DNA of 64,000 nt from positions 62,001 through 126,000 of the forward strand of contig SUVO01000003.1 of assembly GCA_015061955.1 (NCBI GenBank), read 5' to 3'. The position numbers and the translations under genes are program-made. Position 1 is the stretch's first letter. Each line of letters begins with the position of its first letter. Origin of the DNA: Verrucomicrobiaceae bacterium. Its GTDB lineage: Bacteria; Verrucomicrobiota; Verrucomicrobiia; Opitutales; Intestinicryptomonadaceae. The notes under the pieces were generated by a model. The model worked only from the letters and a program-made list of their open reading frames with translations, was not told the DNA's origin and made no database searches. Positions 33,520-42,636 of the stretch are shown one piece after another.

Positions 33520-35478
33520 TTATCTACGTTTTGGTTTTGTAGAGCGTCCACCTGGGTTCTTTTTGCGTTCTTGATTTCCCATATTCTGCATACGCTGACG
33601 CTTTGCTTTTATTGCATCTTCTTTAGCTATACGCAAACGTTCACGCAATGGCAGTTTATCAAACTCCGGACCTCTTGCTTGTTGTTGTGCTTGGGCTTCT
33701 TCCATAGCTTGTTGTAAGCGTTGGAAGAACCCTGGTTTTGTACGTTTCTTAAGCTCAACTTTATCAGCACCACGGCGAATAATTATAGCTTGTACAATAC
33801 CGAGCAGGCTTTGAACTAACCAATACAACACCAAACCAGATGGGAATGTATAGAAGAACACAAGCATAATTACTGGCATAAGTTTAAACATAAATGCCTG
33901 TGTTTTATCGGTCGATGGTGTTGGTGTTAAGTGCATTTGAATAAATGTAATCAAAGCATTCAACAATGGTAAAATATGAAGAGGAATACCAAATACACTT
34001 GGCAATGCTTCTATGGTATCTGGCAACGACAAGTCTTTAATCCACAAGAAGTGTGCAAAGCGAATTTCGCACGAAGTTTGCAACATATAATACAAACCAA
34101 TAAATATTGGAATTTGAATAAATACTGGGAAACAACCTGCCAACGGATTTATACCATATTCCGAATACAATTTCATTGTTTCTTGTTGTACACGTTTTGG
34201 ATCATCTTTAAATTTTTCACGAATTTCCTTCAACGGAACTTGCATTTTAGCCATTCGTTGCGACGACTTAATTTGTATAGAAGTCAAAGGCCACATTACC
34301 AAACGCACCAACAACGTTAATATAATGATAGACCAACCCCAACCCCAATTTGGCGACACTGTATCAATCAGCGAATGAATCCAATTCAACAAGCGTGAAA
34401 GAGGACGACTTACAAACCCGAACCAGCCATAGTCCATAATAGCTTCTTGATTGCTACCCAACGAATACAAACGGTCAAGTTCTTTTGGCCCTACAAAATA
34501 TGCGCCTTCAACCGACCACTCTTTTTGTGGTGCAATTGCAGGTATTGCAAAATTTACAAACCCACCAATTGCGTTTTTCATATATTTATTATCACCAGTT
34601 GCATTTAGTTTTACTGGTACAGCAATACCACCAATTGCTTCTGTTTTATATGGTGTAAATACGGATGCAAAGAACTGATTTTTTATTGAAACCCATTTTG
34701 TAGGTTCGTTGAATTTTTGATAATCCGAAGCCTCGCTTGCTCCGAAACCTAAGAAACCAGAACTATCTAAGAATGCTGACGAACGTGCAAATTCTGTTTC
34801 GTTATCTTCATTATACAAAACGAATGCTAAGTTTGAACCATAAACATCGCTTTCTGTTGGAGGTACTGCTCCTAAGTAAAACGATATTTCTTTCAACGAC
34901 AACTCTGTTTTTGTGAGATTTTTTATAGTTGTTTTTGTCAGGATTGTGTATGGTTGGAAGTTATCTTTATCTTCTTTAACTATTGCGTATTCACGCACAA
35001 TCTTAAATTTTTCATTAGCGAATTCGTACACAACTTGAGTGTCGGTCTTATTTGTCATTTTAAACGTATTGAGCATCGGTTTTGGCAAGAAGCTCGATTC
35101 ATCGTAAAATGCAGTCGACATAGCGGGGTACGACTTTTTTATTTCGTTGAAAGCGTATGGTGTTTTAGAATCTTGACTTTTGTAATATTTCAAAAGTTCA
35201 ACATCTTTTATAGCGCCACCTTTATTTGTAAAAACTACTTTTATATCTTTGTTTTCAAGTATTTCTGTAGCTTCAGGAACATTGTCTTTATACTCTGTTG
35301 CATCGATTGTAATTGCAGGTTTTGTTGGCTTACTTGCCGATGTATTTGCCTGCGCACTTGCTACTGCTTGAGTTTGCTTGTATTTTGCCAACTCAGCTTC
35401 TTTGCTTGAATAATCGTGCATAAAATAGAACGATGCAAGCAATAATAAAACGCCTATAATTGTATTTTTTTTGTCCAT
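33520..35478 (-). CDS. yidC: membrane protein insertase YidC
   Basis: A 652-residue Oxa1-superfamily insertase. It has the Gram-negative layout: an N-terminal membrane helix (IIGVLLLLASFYFM), a large periplasmic beta-sandwich (about residues 55-350), then the insertase core with helices around residues 370-580. The core contains GWGWSIIILTLLVR and PLAGCFPVFIQIPIF, which bear the conserved hydrophilic groove, and the Arg in LLVRLVMWP. A long basic C-terminal tail (ending RSTKPKRR) may bind ribosomes. It ends the conserved rpmH-rnpA-yidD-yidC cluster. Confidence 0.96.
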   Translation of the reverse strand: MDKKNTIIGVLLLLASFYFMHDYSSKEAELAKYKQTQAVASAQANTSASKPTKPAITIDATEYKDNVPEATEILENKDIKVVFTNKGGAIKDVELLKYYKSQDSKTPYAFNEIKKSYPAMSTAFYDESSFLPKPMLNTFKMTNKTDTQVVYEFANEKFKIVREYAIVKEDKDNFQPYTILTKTTIKNLTKTELSLKEISFYLGAVPPTESDVYGSNLAFVLYNEDNETEFARSSAFLDSSGFLGFGASEASDYQKFNEPTKWVSIKNQFFASVFTPYKTEAIGGIAVPVKLNATGDNKYMKNAIGGFVNFAIPAIAPQKEWSVEGAYFVGPKELDRLYSLGSNQEAIMDYGWFGFVSRPLSRLLNWIHSLIDTVSPNWGWGWSIIILTLLVRLVMWPLTSIQIKSSQRMAKMQVPLKEIREKFKDDPKRVQQETMKLYSEYGINPLAGCFPVFIQIPIFIGLYYMLQTSCEIRFAHFLWIKDLSLPDTIEALPSVFGIPLHILPLLNALITFIQMHLTPTPSTDKTQAFMFKLMPVIMLVFFYTFPSGLVLYWLVQSLLGIVQAIIIRRGADKVELKKRTKPGFFQRLQQAMEEAQAQQQARGPEFDKLPLRERLRIAKEDAIKAKRQRMQNMGNQERKKNPGGRSTKPKRR

Positions 35479-35501
35479 GGTTTATTTCTTAAAATATTAA
35501 A

Positions 35502-35837
35502 TTAAGGTTTATTATCAAAATCATTAAATTCGTCAACACTGTTTTGCGAAAACAACTTTTTAAAATCAAATTTTTTTGGAGGAAAATCTAAACCTCCCTT
35601 AGACAGTGGATTACATCTAATTATTCTACATGCTCCCATAATTATGCCTTTAATTGCTCCGTGATGTTTTATACACAACAAGGTATATTGCGAGCATGTT
35701 GGAAAAAATCGGCATCCACCACCAAATATATGAATAACTGGTGATATTACAATTTGATAAAACCTAATCAAAGCGCAACAAATGTATGTTGGTATATTTA
35801 ATACAAAATTCAAAATGCCACTAAAGATTTTTTTCAT
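35502..35837 (-). CDS. yidD: membrane protein insertion efficiency factor YidD
   Basis: A small protein of 111 residues with the YidD signature: an amphipathic N-terminus (IRFYQIVISP), then CRFFPTCSQYTLLCIKHHGA, GACRIIRCNPLSKGGLDFPP. The Cys-rich block is diagnostic. It assists YidC-dependent insertion. The ATG at 35837 is chosen over a TTG at 35846; both overlap the end of rnpA, with 17 bp for the ATG. Together with rnpA upstream and yidC downstream it keeps the canonical order. Confidence 0.92.
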   Translation of the reverse strand: MKKIFSGILNFVLNIPTYICCALIRFYQIVISPVIHIFGGGCRFFPTCSQYTLLCIKHHGAIKGIIMGACRIIRCNPLSKGGLDFPPKKFDFKKLFSQNSVDEFNDFDNKP

Positions 35838-36174
35838 ATCGAGCAATTAATTGTTTTGCAGCATTTTCAAACTTATATTCTAAGGTTTGATAATCAAATT
35901 TTACATAACCTTTACGCACAAATACTAAAATATCTACATTTTTAGATAGTGTAGGGCTAATCTTTCTGAAAATGGCTCTAAATCTACGTCGGGCTAAGTT
36001 GCGTTCAACAGCGCACCCCACGCGTTTACTTGTTATGACTGCAAGTCTTGAGCATTTTTGAGCATTCGGATATAAATAAAATACGAAGGCAGAACAATCG
36101 GCCTTCGTAGAATTCTTTTTTAAAAACTCAAAATCCCTCGCAAGACGCACTCTACTTTCTTTACCAAAGTGCAT
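35821..36174 (-). CDS. rnpA: ribonuclease P protein component
   Basis: A 117-residue basic protein, the cofactor of the RNase P ribozyme for tRNA 5' maturation. SRVRLARDFEFLKKN at the N-terminus and the RNA-binding RNR-type motif AVERNLARRRFRAIFR are present, along with VITSKRVGCAV before it. Gene order rpmH-rnpA-yidD-yidC is universal. Ends with TAG inside yidD. Confidence 0.95.
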   Translation of the reverse strand: MHFGKESRVRLARDFEFLKKNSTKADCSAFVFYLYPNAQKCSRLAVITSKRVGCAVERNLARRRFRAIFRKISPTLSKNVDILVFVRKGYVKFDYQTLEYKFENAAKQLIARYEKNL

Positions 36175-36189
36175 TCGCGCAGAGAAGCA

Positions 36190-36327
36190 TTATTTAGTTA
36201 CCAAACGCTTACGGCCTTTTTGGCGACGTGCGTTGATGACCGAGCGACCGCCCGGAGTTTTCATTCTAGCACGCCATCCGCAACGACGTGCACGTTTCAA
36301 TTTTGAGGGACTATATGTTGGATTCAT
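36190..36327 (-). CDS. rpmH: 50S ribosomal protein L34
   Basis: A 45-residue, Arg/Lys-rich protein at the start of the rnpA cluster. It reads [18 protein letters not shown], then [20 protein letters not shown], then RKRLVTK. This is clear L34: the family core RxxGFRxRMxTxxGRxVxxxRRxKGR is present with Cys-Gly-Trp in place of GF. It lies 15 bp upstream of rnpA and is too short for most open-frame cutoffs. No dnaA or DnaA-box cluster is seen upstream. Confidence 0.95.
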   Translation of the reverse strand: MNPTYSPSKLKRARRCGWRARMKTPGGRSVINARRQKGRKRLVTK

Positions 36328-36512
36328 TTGTGCTTCCTGTCTATCTTGTGAAAAAATTGTTAATAAAGTTTTATCATTGAACTGAAAACTTAGAATATGT
36401 CAACAGTATTTTTTATTTTTTTTACTAATCTATTTTTATTCAATATAACTTTTTTTAAAAAATATATAAAAAAGCTTTAAAAATTACGACTTTTTTGGAA
36501 TATATTATATAT

Positions 36513-37190
36513 ATGAAAATTGCTTGTATTTTTGATTGGGACGGAACTATTGTAGATTCTGGCAGAACTCACGAACACACTTGGATTGAATTAGCAAAAT
36601 CGCACAATCTAAAGTTGATACCGAATTTTTTTGAAATAACTTTCGGTGTACGAAACATAGAAATCATAACCGAAATACTAAATTGGACAAAAGATTTAAC
36701 TATTGCACAACAACTTTCTGACGAAAAAGAAAGCCTTTACAGAAAAATAATATCTCAACAAGGTGTTCCTACCATTTCAGGTGCTGAAAACTTGCTGAAA
36801 AGTTTAAACAACGCTGGTATTCTTTGTGCGATAGGTTCGTCTACGCCAAGAAAGAATTTAGATGTAACTGTTGCTAAATTAGGTTTTGGCAAATATTTTC
36901 AGGCTTATGCGGCATCGGAAGATGTTGTAAAAAGTAAACCTGCACCTGATGTATTTTTAAAAGCTTCGGAACGTTTAGGTGTACCTCCAGAAAATTGCAT
37001 AGTTTTTGAAGATTCTTTTATGGGATTGCGTGCTGGCGTTGCTGCTGGTATGAAAACTATTGCAGTTGCCACAACAAACTCAATGGAAGCTTTAGCAGAA
37101 GCATCGCAAAATCCAGATTGCCGAATAGACATTATTGCTCGTGATTTAGATATGCTTTCAATTACTGATATAGTAAACTTGATTAAATAA
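36513..37190 (+). CDS. HAD-superfamily phosphatase (beta-phosphoglucomutase/phosphoglycolate phosphatase-like)
   Basis: A 225-residue HAD subfamily IA hydrolase. Motif I is DWDGTIVDSG (nucleophile Asp near residue 8), motif II is IGSSTPRKNL, motif III is the Lys in VVKSKPAPDVF, and motif IV is FEDSFMGLRAG. An alpha-helical cap lies between motifs I and II. ATG at 36513 is preferred over an upstream in-frame TTG at 36495. It abuts uvrB with TAA-ATG and no gap, so the two are co-transcribed. Substrate is not determined. Confidence 0.85.
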   Translation: MKIACIFDWDGTIVDSGRTHEHTWIELAKSHNLKLIPNFFEITFGVRNIEIITEILNWTKDLTIAQQLSDEKESLYRKIISQQGVPTISGAENLLKSLNNAGILCAIGSSTPRKNLDVTVAKLGFGKYFQAYAASEDVVKSKPAPDVFLKASERLGVPPENCIVFEDSFMGLRAGVAAGMKTIAVATTNSMEALAEASQNPDCRIDIIARDLDMLSITDIVNLIK

Positions 37191-39143
37191 ATGACTGGAA
37201 AATTATTTAAGTTATCATCAAAATATAAACCATCAGGCGATCAACCTCAAGCTATCGAAGCTATAACTAATAGTTTGAAAGATGGCAATAAGTATTCAAC
37301 CTTAGTTGGCGTTACTGGTTCGGGTAAAACTTTTACCATGGCTAATGTAATTAGTAATTTGGATCGTCCAGCGTTGATTATATCGCACAACAAAACGTTA
37401 GCAGCTCAGTTGTATGCAGAGTTTAAAGAATTTTTCCCCGACAACGCAGTAGAATATTTTGTGAGCTATTACGATTATTATCAGCCCGAAGCTTACATTC
37501 CTCAATCTGATACTTATATTGAGAAAGATTCATCTATTAATGATGAAATTGAAAAATTGCGTATATCGGCTGCGTCATCGTTAGTTTCAAGACGTGATGT
37601 TATTGTTATAGCAACGGTTTCTTGTATTTATGGCTTAGGTTCGCCCGAAGATTTTAGAAAGCTAATGATACCTCTGCGCAACGGGTTAGAAATGTCGCGT
37701 TCCGAGTTAGTTGAAAGACTTGTCGATATTCATTACACGCGAAACAATACTGCGTTTGAGCGTGGTATGTTTAGAGTTAGAGGCGATGTATTAGACGTTT
37801 TTCCGGCATATTTAGATACTGCGTTGCGTGTCGAGTTTTTCGGCGACGAAATCGATTCTCTCAAAAAAATTGATCCATTAACTGGTGAGGTTGTTGCAAA
37901 AATTGATAGATTTGATTTGTATCCGGCTACTGGTTTTATTACACCTAAACAGCGTATAAACGAAGCTATACCAGCAATAAAAGCAGAACTTGTTGAACGA
38001 GTAGCTGAACTTGAAAGCCAAAATAAACTTTTAGAAGCCCAACGTATAAAAATGCGTACCGACCAAGATATAGACTTGTTGTCTGAAACTGGTTTTTGTA
38101 CTGGTATAGAAAACTATTCTCGACATTTAGCAGGCAGAGAACCTGGTTCAAGACCTTGGTGTTTGCTCGACTTTTTTCCTAAAGATACGGTGATTTTCTT
38201 AGACGAAAGTCATGTTACATATCCTCAGATTAGAGCTATGTATCATGGCGACCGTTCTCGTAAAGAGCGTTTAATTGAATATGGTTTTCGTTTGCCAAGT
38301 GCTTTAGATAATCGCCCACTTCGTCCTGAAGAGTTCGATTCAATTACAGGGCAAACCGTATTTGTTTCGGCTACACCAGCTCAATTTGAATTGTCGGTTA
38401 GTGATGTTGTTGCTCAACAGATTATTCGTCCAACAGGTTTGTTAGATCCTGAAATGATAATTCGTCCGATAAAAGGGCAGGTTGAAGATTGCGCATCAGA
38501 AATTGTAGAAACTGCAAAACGTAAACAACGAGTTTTTGTAACTACTCTTACTAAACGTATGAGTGAAGATATTTCAGAATATCTTACCGAATTAGGTATA
38601 AAAGTTGAGTATTTACACTCAGATATCGACGCCATTGAGCGTGTTGAGATTTTACGCAGATTGCGTTTGGGCGAGTTTGACGCTCTTGTTGGGGTAAACT
38701 TGTTGCGTGAAGGTCTCGATGCGCCAGAAGTTTCGTTGGTATGTATTTTAGATGCCGATAAAGAAGGCTTTTTGCGTAGTGCTACAAGTTTAATTCAGAC
38801 AGCTGGTCGTGCTGCTCGACATGAAAATGGCAGAGTTATTTTGTATGCCGATAATATTACAGATTCGCTAAAAACAGCAATCGACACATGTAAAAATCGT
38901 CGTGAAATACAAATTCAATATAATCAGGAAAATAATATTGTACCTCGTACAGTTTCGCGTCCAATTCAGCCATCGTTAGTTAAAAAAGACGATAAACTTA
39001 AGGATATAATTACTAAGCCTGAAAACGAATTGAAAACAATTATTGCAGAATTTGAAGCTAAAATGCTTGAGGCTGCCGATAAGAAAAATTTCGAGTTGGC
39101 GATATATTATCGCGATACAATAAAAAGATTGCGTAAAAAATAG
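37191..39143 (+). CDS. uvrB: excinuclease ABC subunit B
   Basis: A 650-residue DNA-repair helicase-like protein that loads onto damage with UvrA and positions UvrC. Walker A GVTGSGKT is near residue 42, the beta-hairpin region is YYDYYQPEAYIPQ, Walker B is VIFLDESHVTYPQ, and late helicase motifs NLLREGLDAPEVSLV and QTAGRAARH are intact. The C-terminal UVR motif (IAEFEAKMLEAADKKNFELA, then YYRDTIKRL) is present. Length is typical. Confidence 0.97.
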   Translation: MTGKLFKLSSKYKPSGDQPQAIEAITNSLKDGNKYSTLVGVTGSGKTFTMANVISNLDRPALIISHNKTLAAQLYAEFKEFFPDNAVEYFVSYYDYYQPEAYIPQSDTYIEKDSSINDEIEKLRISAASSLVSRRDVIVIATVSCIYGLGSPEDFRKLMIPLRNGLEMSRSELVERLVDIHYTRNNTAFERGMFRVRGDVLDVFPAYLDTALRVEFFGDEIDSLKKIDPLTGEVVAKIDRFDLYPATGFITPKQRINEAIPAIKAELVERVAELESQNKLLEAQRIKMRTDQDIDLLSETGFCTGIENYSRHLAGREPGSRPWCLLDFFPKDTVIFLDESHVTYPQIRAMYHGDRSRKERLIEYGFRLPSALDNRPLRPEEFDSITGQTVFVSATPAQFELSVSDVVAQQIIRPTGLLDPEMIIRPIKGQVEDCASEIVETAKRKQRVFVTTLTKRMSEDISEYLTELGIKVEYLHSDIDAIERVEILRRLRLGEFDALVGVNLLREGLDAPEVSLVCILDADKEGFLRSATSLIQTAGRAARHENGRVILYADNITDSLKTAIDTCKNRREIQIQYNQENNIVPRTVSRPIQPSLVKKDDKLKDIITKPENELKTIIAEFEAKMLEAADKKNFELAIYYRDTIKRLRKK

Positions 39144-39181
39144 TATTGAAAAGCTTTCTTATTCCTTTAAATTACTTATCT

Positions 39182-40030
39182 ATGAAAAAATGTTTATTAC
39201 TTTGGTTAGCTTTTGCTACAAGCATTTCATTTGCCGAATTCAATCTGCAAGAGAAACTTGAAAAGGCTCGTGCTGGCGATGCCGATGCGTTAAATTCTAT
39301 CGGTGAATTTTATGCTGATGGCGATAGTGGAAAAAACGTGCCTAACTTTGAGTTGGCTGTTCAGTTTTGGGATAAGGCTACAAAGGCTGGTTCGGCAAGA
39401 GCTTATACTAATTTAGGTATGTCGTTTTACTCTGGTAAAGGTGTGCCACGTAACATTCCAACTGCAGTTCAGTTTTGGACAGAAGGTGCAAAGCGTGGCG
39501 ATGCTATTTCGCAATATATGTTGGGTAATGCTTATTGTAATGGTATTGCTGTTTTACCAGATATGCCAACAGCTGCTTTTTGGTGGTCAAAGGCTGCAGA
39601 ACAAGGTCATGCAAGGGCTCAAAATAATTTGGCATTCGCTTATGCTAAAGGTATTGGTGTGGCAAAGAAAGATTCTAAAAAAGCATTTGAACTTTGGAAG
39701 AAATCAGGCGAACAAGGTCATGGAACGGCTCAAGTATATATGGCTTTGTGTTACTATACAGGCGATGGAGTACAACGTGATACTAATCGTGCAGTGGCTA
39801 TTTGGTTCAACGCTGCCGAAATAGAAAATAATACAGAAGCTATTTATTATTTGGGTGTAGCTCATGCATCTGGCGTGGGGGTTGCAAAAGACATAAAAAA
39901 AGCGTACCGATATTTTTCGGTAGCTAGTGCGCGTGGTCATAAGCAAGCATCGGAAGAAGTCGAAAAAATGCGTATAAATTTTGGACAAGAAGCTCTTGTT
40001 GACAAACCAAAGTCTACAAAAAATAAATAA
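39182..40030 (+). CDS. exported Sel1-repeat protein
   Basis: A 282-residue exported protein (signal peptide MKKCLLLWLAFATSISFA) made of six or seven Sel1-like repeats. Recurrent patterns include GSARAYTNLGMSFYSGKGVP, ARAQNNLAFAYAKGIGV and GTAQVYMALCYYTGDGV, each ~36 residues. Such scaffolds mediate protein interactions in the envelope; no specific partner is implied. The in-frame start at 39146 lacks a signal peptide, so ATG 39182 is used. Confidence 0.85.
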   Translation: MKKCLLLWLAFATSISFAEFNLQEKLEKARAGDADALNSIGEFYADGDSGKNVPNFELAVQFWDKATKAGSARAYTNLGMSFYSGKGVPRNIPTAVQFWTEGAKRGDAISQYMLGNAYCNGIAVLPDMPTAAFWWSKAAEQGHARAQNNLAFAYAKGIGVAKKDSKKAFELWKKSGEQGHGTAQVYMALCYYTGDGVQRDTNRAVAIWFNAAEIENNTEAIYYLGVAHASGVGVAKDIKKAYRYFSVASARGHKQASEEVEKMRINFGQEALVDKPKSTKNK

Positions 40031-40045
40031 AATAATTATAGGTAT

Positions 40046-41584
40046 ATGATGAAAAAAATAACAATAGGTTTATTATCAATATTGGCTACTACTGCTTTTG
40101 CAGAAATTTGGATGCCTCGAATTTTTAACGATAATATGGTATTACAAGCTGGTATGCCAAATAAAATTTGGGGTACAGCCGAAGCTAACGCTAAAGTTGT
40201 AGTAGATATTGCTGGTAAGAAAATTACAGTAAAAGCTAACGATAAAGGTCAGTGGACTGTAAGAACTGCTAAGTTGAAAAAATCGGCAAAGCCCGTTTCT
40301 TTTGTAGTGTCGGAAAATGGCAAAGAACAAAAGAATTTCAAAAATGTTCTCGTTGGTGAAGTTTGGATTTTAGGTGGTCAAAGCAATATGCAATGGACTA
40401 TGAAAAAAACTACCGATTTTGAAGCTGCAAAAGGTAGAATAAATCCTAATATCAGAATTTTTTCGCAACCAGCATCTACTATGGCAACTGAGCCTAAAAT
40501 AGAATTTCACGAAAAAGCTAAGTGGAATGTTGCAGATGAAAATTCAATGCCAGTTGCTTCGGCTGTCGGATATTATTTTGCTGAAATGATTGCAAAAGAA
40601 TTGAAAACTCCTGTAGGGTTGGTTGAAACTCCACTCGGTGGTAGTTCTATGATTGCATGGATTTCAAAGGAAAAGCTTACGACAAAAGCATTGAGCGAAA
40701 ATTTGGCAAAATTTGAAAAAGCTCAATCTACTTATAATTACGAAAAGGCAAAGGCTGCTCATAAAGCTAAGTTAGATAAATTAAGCAAAGATGCAAAAGC
40801 TAAAAAGTGGTCGAAAGCCGAAGTTGCAAAGAAGCGTTCTGCTATAATTCGTTCTACTCCAAATCCAGTTTCGGTGTGGAGACCACAAGAAACACCAAGT
40901 TATTTGTGGAATGCAAAAGTTGCGCCATTGGCAGGTTTTACAGCAAAGGGATTTGTATGGTATCAAGGTGAAAGTGATGCCGGAAAAGGTAAGGTTAAGA
41001 GTTTTGCACCAACATTTAAAATACTTATTAATCATTGGCGTGAAGCTTGGGGCGTAAAAAATATGCCATTTTATTTCTTCCAATTGCCATCTTTTGGTAC
41101 TCAATCTTTCTGGAGTGATGTTCGTGTAAGTCAGCAAAAAGTCGCAAACGAAATGAAGAATGTATATATGGTTCCAATTGTTGATTCTGGCGATGAAAAA
41201 GATATTCATCCTCAAGATAAAACTTTTGTTTGTAAGCGTTTGTTTGCGTTGGCAATGAACAAAACTTATAAGAAATCGGCTTACAAATGCGATAATGCCC
41301 AGTTTGTTAGTGCAAAATATAATGGTCAGAAAGTTATAGTTAAGTTTAGTAAGAAAATAAAAGCTAATGGAGATTTACGTGGCTTTGAAGTTCTTATAGA
41401 TAAAAAATGGGTTGCACCAACATCTTTGAAGTTGGGTGGCGATTCCGTTGAAGTTAGTGCCGATTCTAACATAGAAGGCGTAAGATACCTCTGGAAAAGC
41501 TGGGCAAAACCAGATGTTTGTTTGTTTACAGTTTCAAGTAATTTCCCAGTTTCTACATTTACAAGTGTAAATAAAACTAAATAG
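40046..41584 (+). CDS. secreted sialate O-acetylesterase-like SGNH esterase
   Basis: A 512-residue exported enzyme (MMKKITIGLLSILATTAFA signal). After an N-terminal beta domain (PRIFNDNMVLQ, ANAKVVVDIAGK) the SASA-type SGNH hydrolase has the nucleophile Ser in LGGQSNMQW, Gly/Asn positions in VWYQGESDAG, and catalytic Asp-x-x-His in DIHPQDK. This resembles sialate O-acetylesterases that remove acetyl groups from sialic acid or other acetylated sugars. It follows the Sel1 gene by 15 bp. Confidence 0.85.
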   Translation: MMKKITIGLLSILATTAFAEIWMPRIFNDNMVLQAGMPNKIWGTAEANAKVVVDIAGKKITVKANDKGQWTVRTAKLKKSAKPVSFVVSENGKEQKNFKNVLVGEVWILGGQSNMQWTMKKTTDFEAAKGRINPNIRIFSQPASTMATEPKIEFHEKAKWNVADENSMPVASAVGYYFAEMIAKELKTPVGLVETPLGGSSMIAWISKEKLTTKALSENLAKFEKAQSTYNYEKAKAAHKAKLDKLSKDAKAKKWSKAEVAKKRSAIIRSTPNPVSVWRPQETPSYLWNAKVAPLAGFTAKGFVWYQGESDAGKGKVKSFAPTFKILINHWREAWGVKNMPFYFFQLPSFGTQSFWSDVRVSQQKVANEMKNVYMVPIVDSGDEKDIHPQDKTFVCKRLFALAMNKTYKKSAYKCDNAQFVSAKYNGQKVIVKFSKKIKANGDLRGFEVLIDKKWVAPTSLKLGGDSVEVSADSNIEGVRYLWKSWAKPDVCLFTVSSNFPVSTFTSVNKTK

Positions 41585-41597
41585 TTTTTATGAATGT

Positions 41598-41627
41598 AAA
41601 AAAGGCTCTCAACGAGAGCCTTTTTTT
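41598..41627 (+). terminator. intrinsic terminator of the esterase gene
   Basis: GGCTCTC (41604-41610) pairs with GAGAGCC (41614-41620) with A-rich and T-rich flanks, 14 bp after the esterase stop. Confidence 0.85.
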
Positions 41628-41674
41628 GTTTTTTAAGTCTTGCATTTTGCGTTGTGTTGTTTTGTAATAAAAAT

Positions 41675-42568
41675 ATGAACTTTAATTTACCTAAAGAAGC
41701 GTTGATGTCGGTTGAAGGTCTTCCTTTTAAGAAGGTCTCAACTGGAAAAGTAAGAGAAAATTTTGACTTGGGCGACGAGCTTTTGATTGTTGCTACCGAC
41801 CGTATTTCTGCGTTCGATGTCATAATGCCTAATGGCGTTCCAGGTAAAGGCATATTGCTTACTCAAATTAGTCTTTGGTGGTTTAAATTTGCCGCCGAAA
41901 TTATGCCTACACACTTGGTTGATAATCATGATGAGCGTTTGGCTGAGTTGTTGAAAGATAGACCTGATTTACAACAGCGTTCTATGCTCGTAAAGAAGCT
42001 AAAGCCTATGCCAATCGAAGCAATTGCACGTGGCTACTTGGCAGGCAGTGGATGGAAAGAATATAAGCAAACAGGTAAGTTGTTCGAGTTTGAATTGCCA
42101 GTTGGTATGAAAGAATCGCAACAATTGCCAGAACCTTTGTTTACGCCAACAACTAAGGCTGCTGAAGGGCATGATATGCCAATAACAAACGATGAATGCG
42201 AGAAAATCTTGGGTGCTGATTTGTTTAATCAAATAAAGTCGGCAAGTTTGCGTTTGTATAATATGGGCGCTAAAAAGGCATCGGAGTGTGGCATTATTTT
42301 GGCTGATACAAAGTTTGAGTTCGGTACAGATGAAAATGGAAAAGTTTACCTTATCGATGAAGTGTTGACTCCAGATTCATCTCGCTATTGGCCAGCCGAT
42401 AAATACGAAATTGGTCGTTCGCAACCTTCATACGATAAACAATACGTTCGTGATTGGCTCGAAACTTTAGATTGGAATAAACAAGCTCCTGGTCCGGTTC
42501 TTCCTGATGAAGTTGTAGCTAATACTATTGCTTGTTATTCTGAAGCATTATCGCGCTTAATGCGTTAA
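41675..42568 (+). CDS. purC: phosphoribosylaminoimidazole-succinocarboxamide synthase
   Basis: A ~297-residue SAICAR synthetase of the longer (yeast-like) type. It has KVSTGKVRENFDLGDELLIVATDRISAFDVIMP for ATP and substrate binding, RSMLVKKLKPMPIEAIARGY, EPLFTPTTKA and LIDEVLTPDSSRYW. It condenses CAIR with aspartate in purine synthesis. The start at ATG 41675 (MNFNLPKEAL) is favoured over an in-frame upstream TTG at 41654 on codon grounds; neither has a clear Shine-Dalgarno site. Purine genes purL and purH are ~15-20 kb away. Confidence 0.95.
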   Translation: MNFNLPKEALMSVEGLPFKKVSTGKVRENFDLGDELLIVATDRISAFDVIMPNGVPGKGILLTQISLWWFKFAAEIMPTHLVDNHDERLAELLKDRPDLQQRSMLVKKLKPMPIEAIARGYLAGSGWKEYKQTGKLFEFELPVGMKESQQLPEPLFTPTTKAAEGHDMPITNDECEKILGADLFNQIKSASLRLYNMGAKKASECGIILADTKFEFGTDENGKVYLIDEVLTPDSSRYWPADKYEIGRSQPSYDKQYVRDWLETLDWNKQAPGPVLPDEVVANTIACYSEALSRLMR

Positions 42569-42588
42569 TTTTATTTAACATTTTCTAT

Positions 42589-42620
42589 AAAAAAAGGCAT
42601 TCTTTTGAATGCCTTTTTTT
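42589..42620. terminator. bidirectional terminator after purC
   Basis: GGCATTC (42596-42602) with GAATGCC (42607-42613), A tract before and T tract after, between converging purC and the hypothetical at 42637. Confidence 0.85.
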
Positions 42621-42636
42621 TATTAGAATTAATTTT

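Noticed and set aside
36328-36512. Possible chromosomal origin upstream of rpmH
   Set aside because: No cluster of TTATNCACA DnaA boxes and no dnaA gene; rpmH-rnpA is often near oriC but the sequence does not support it here.
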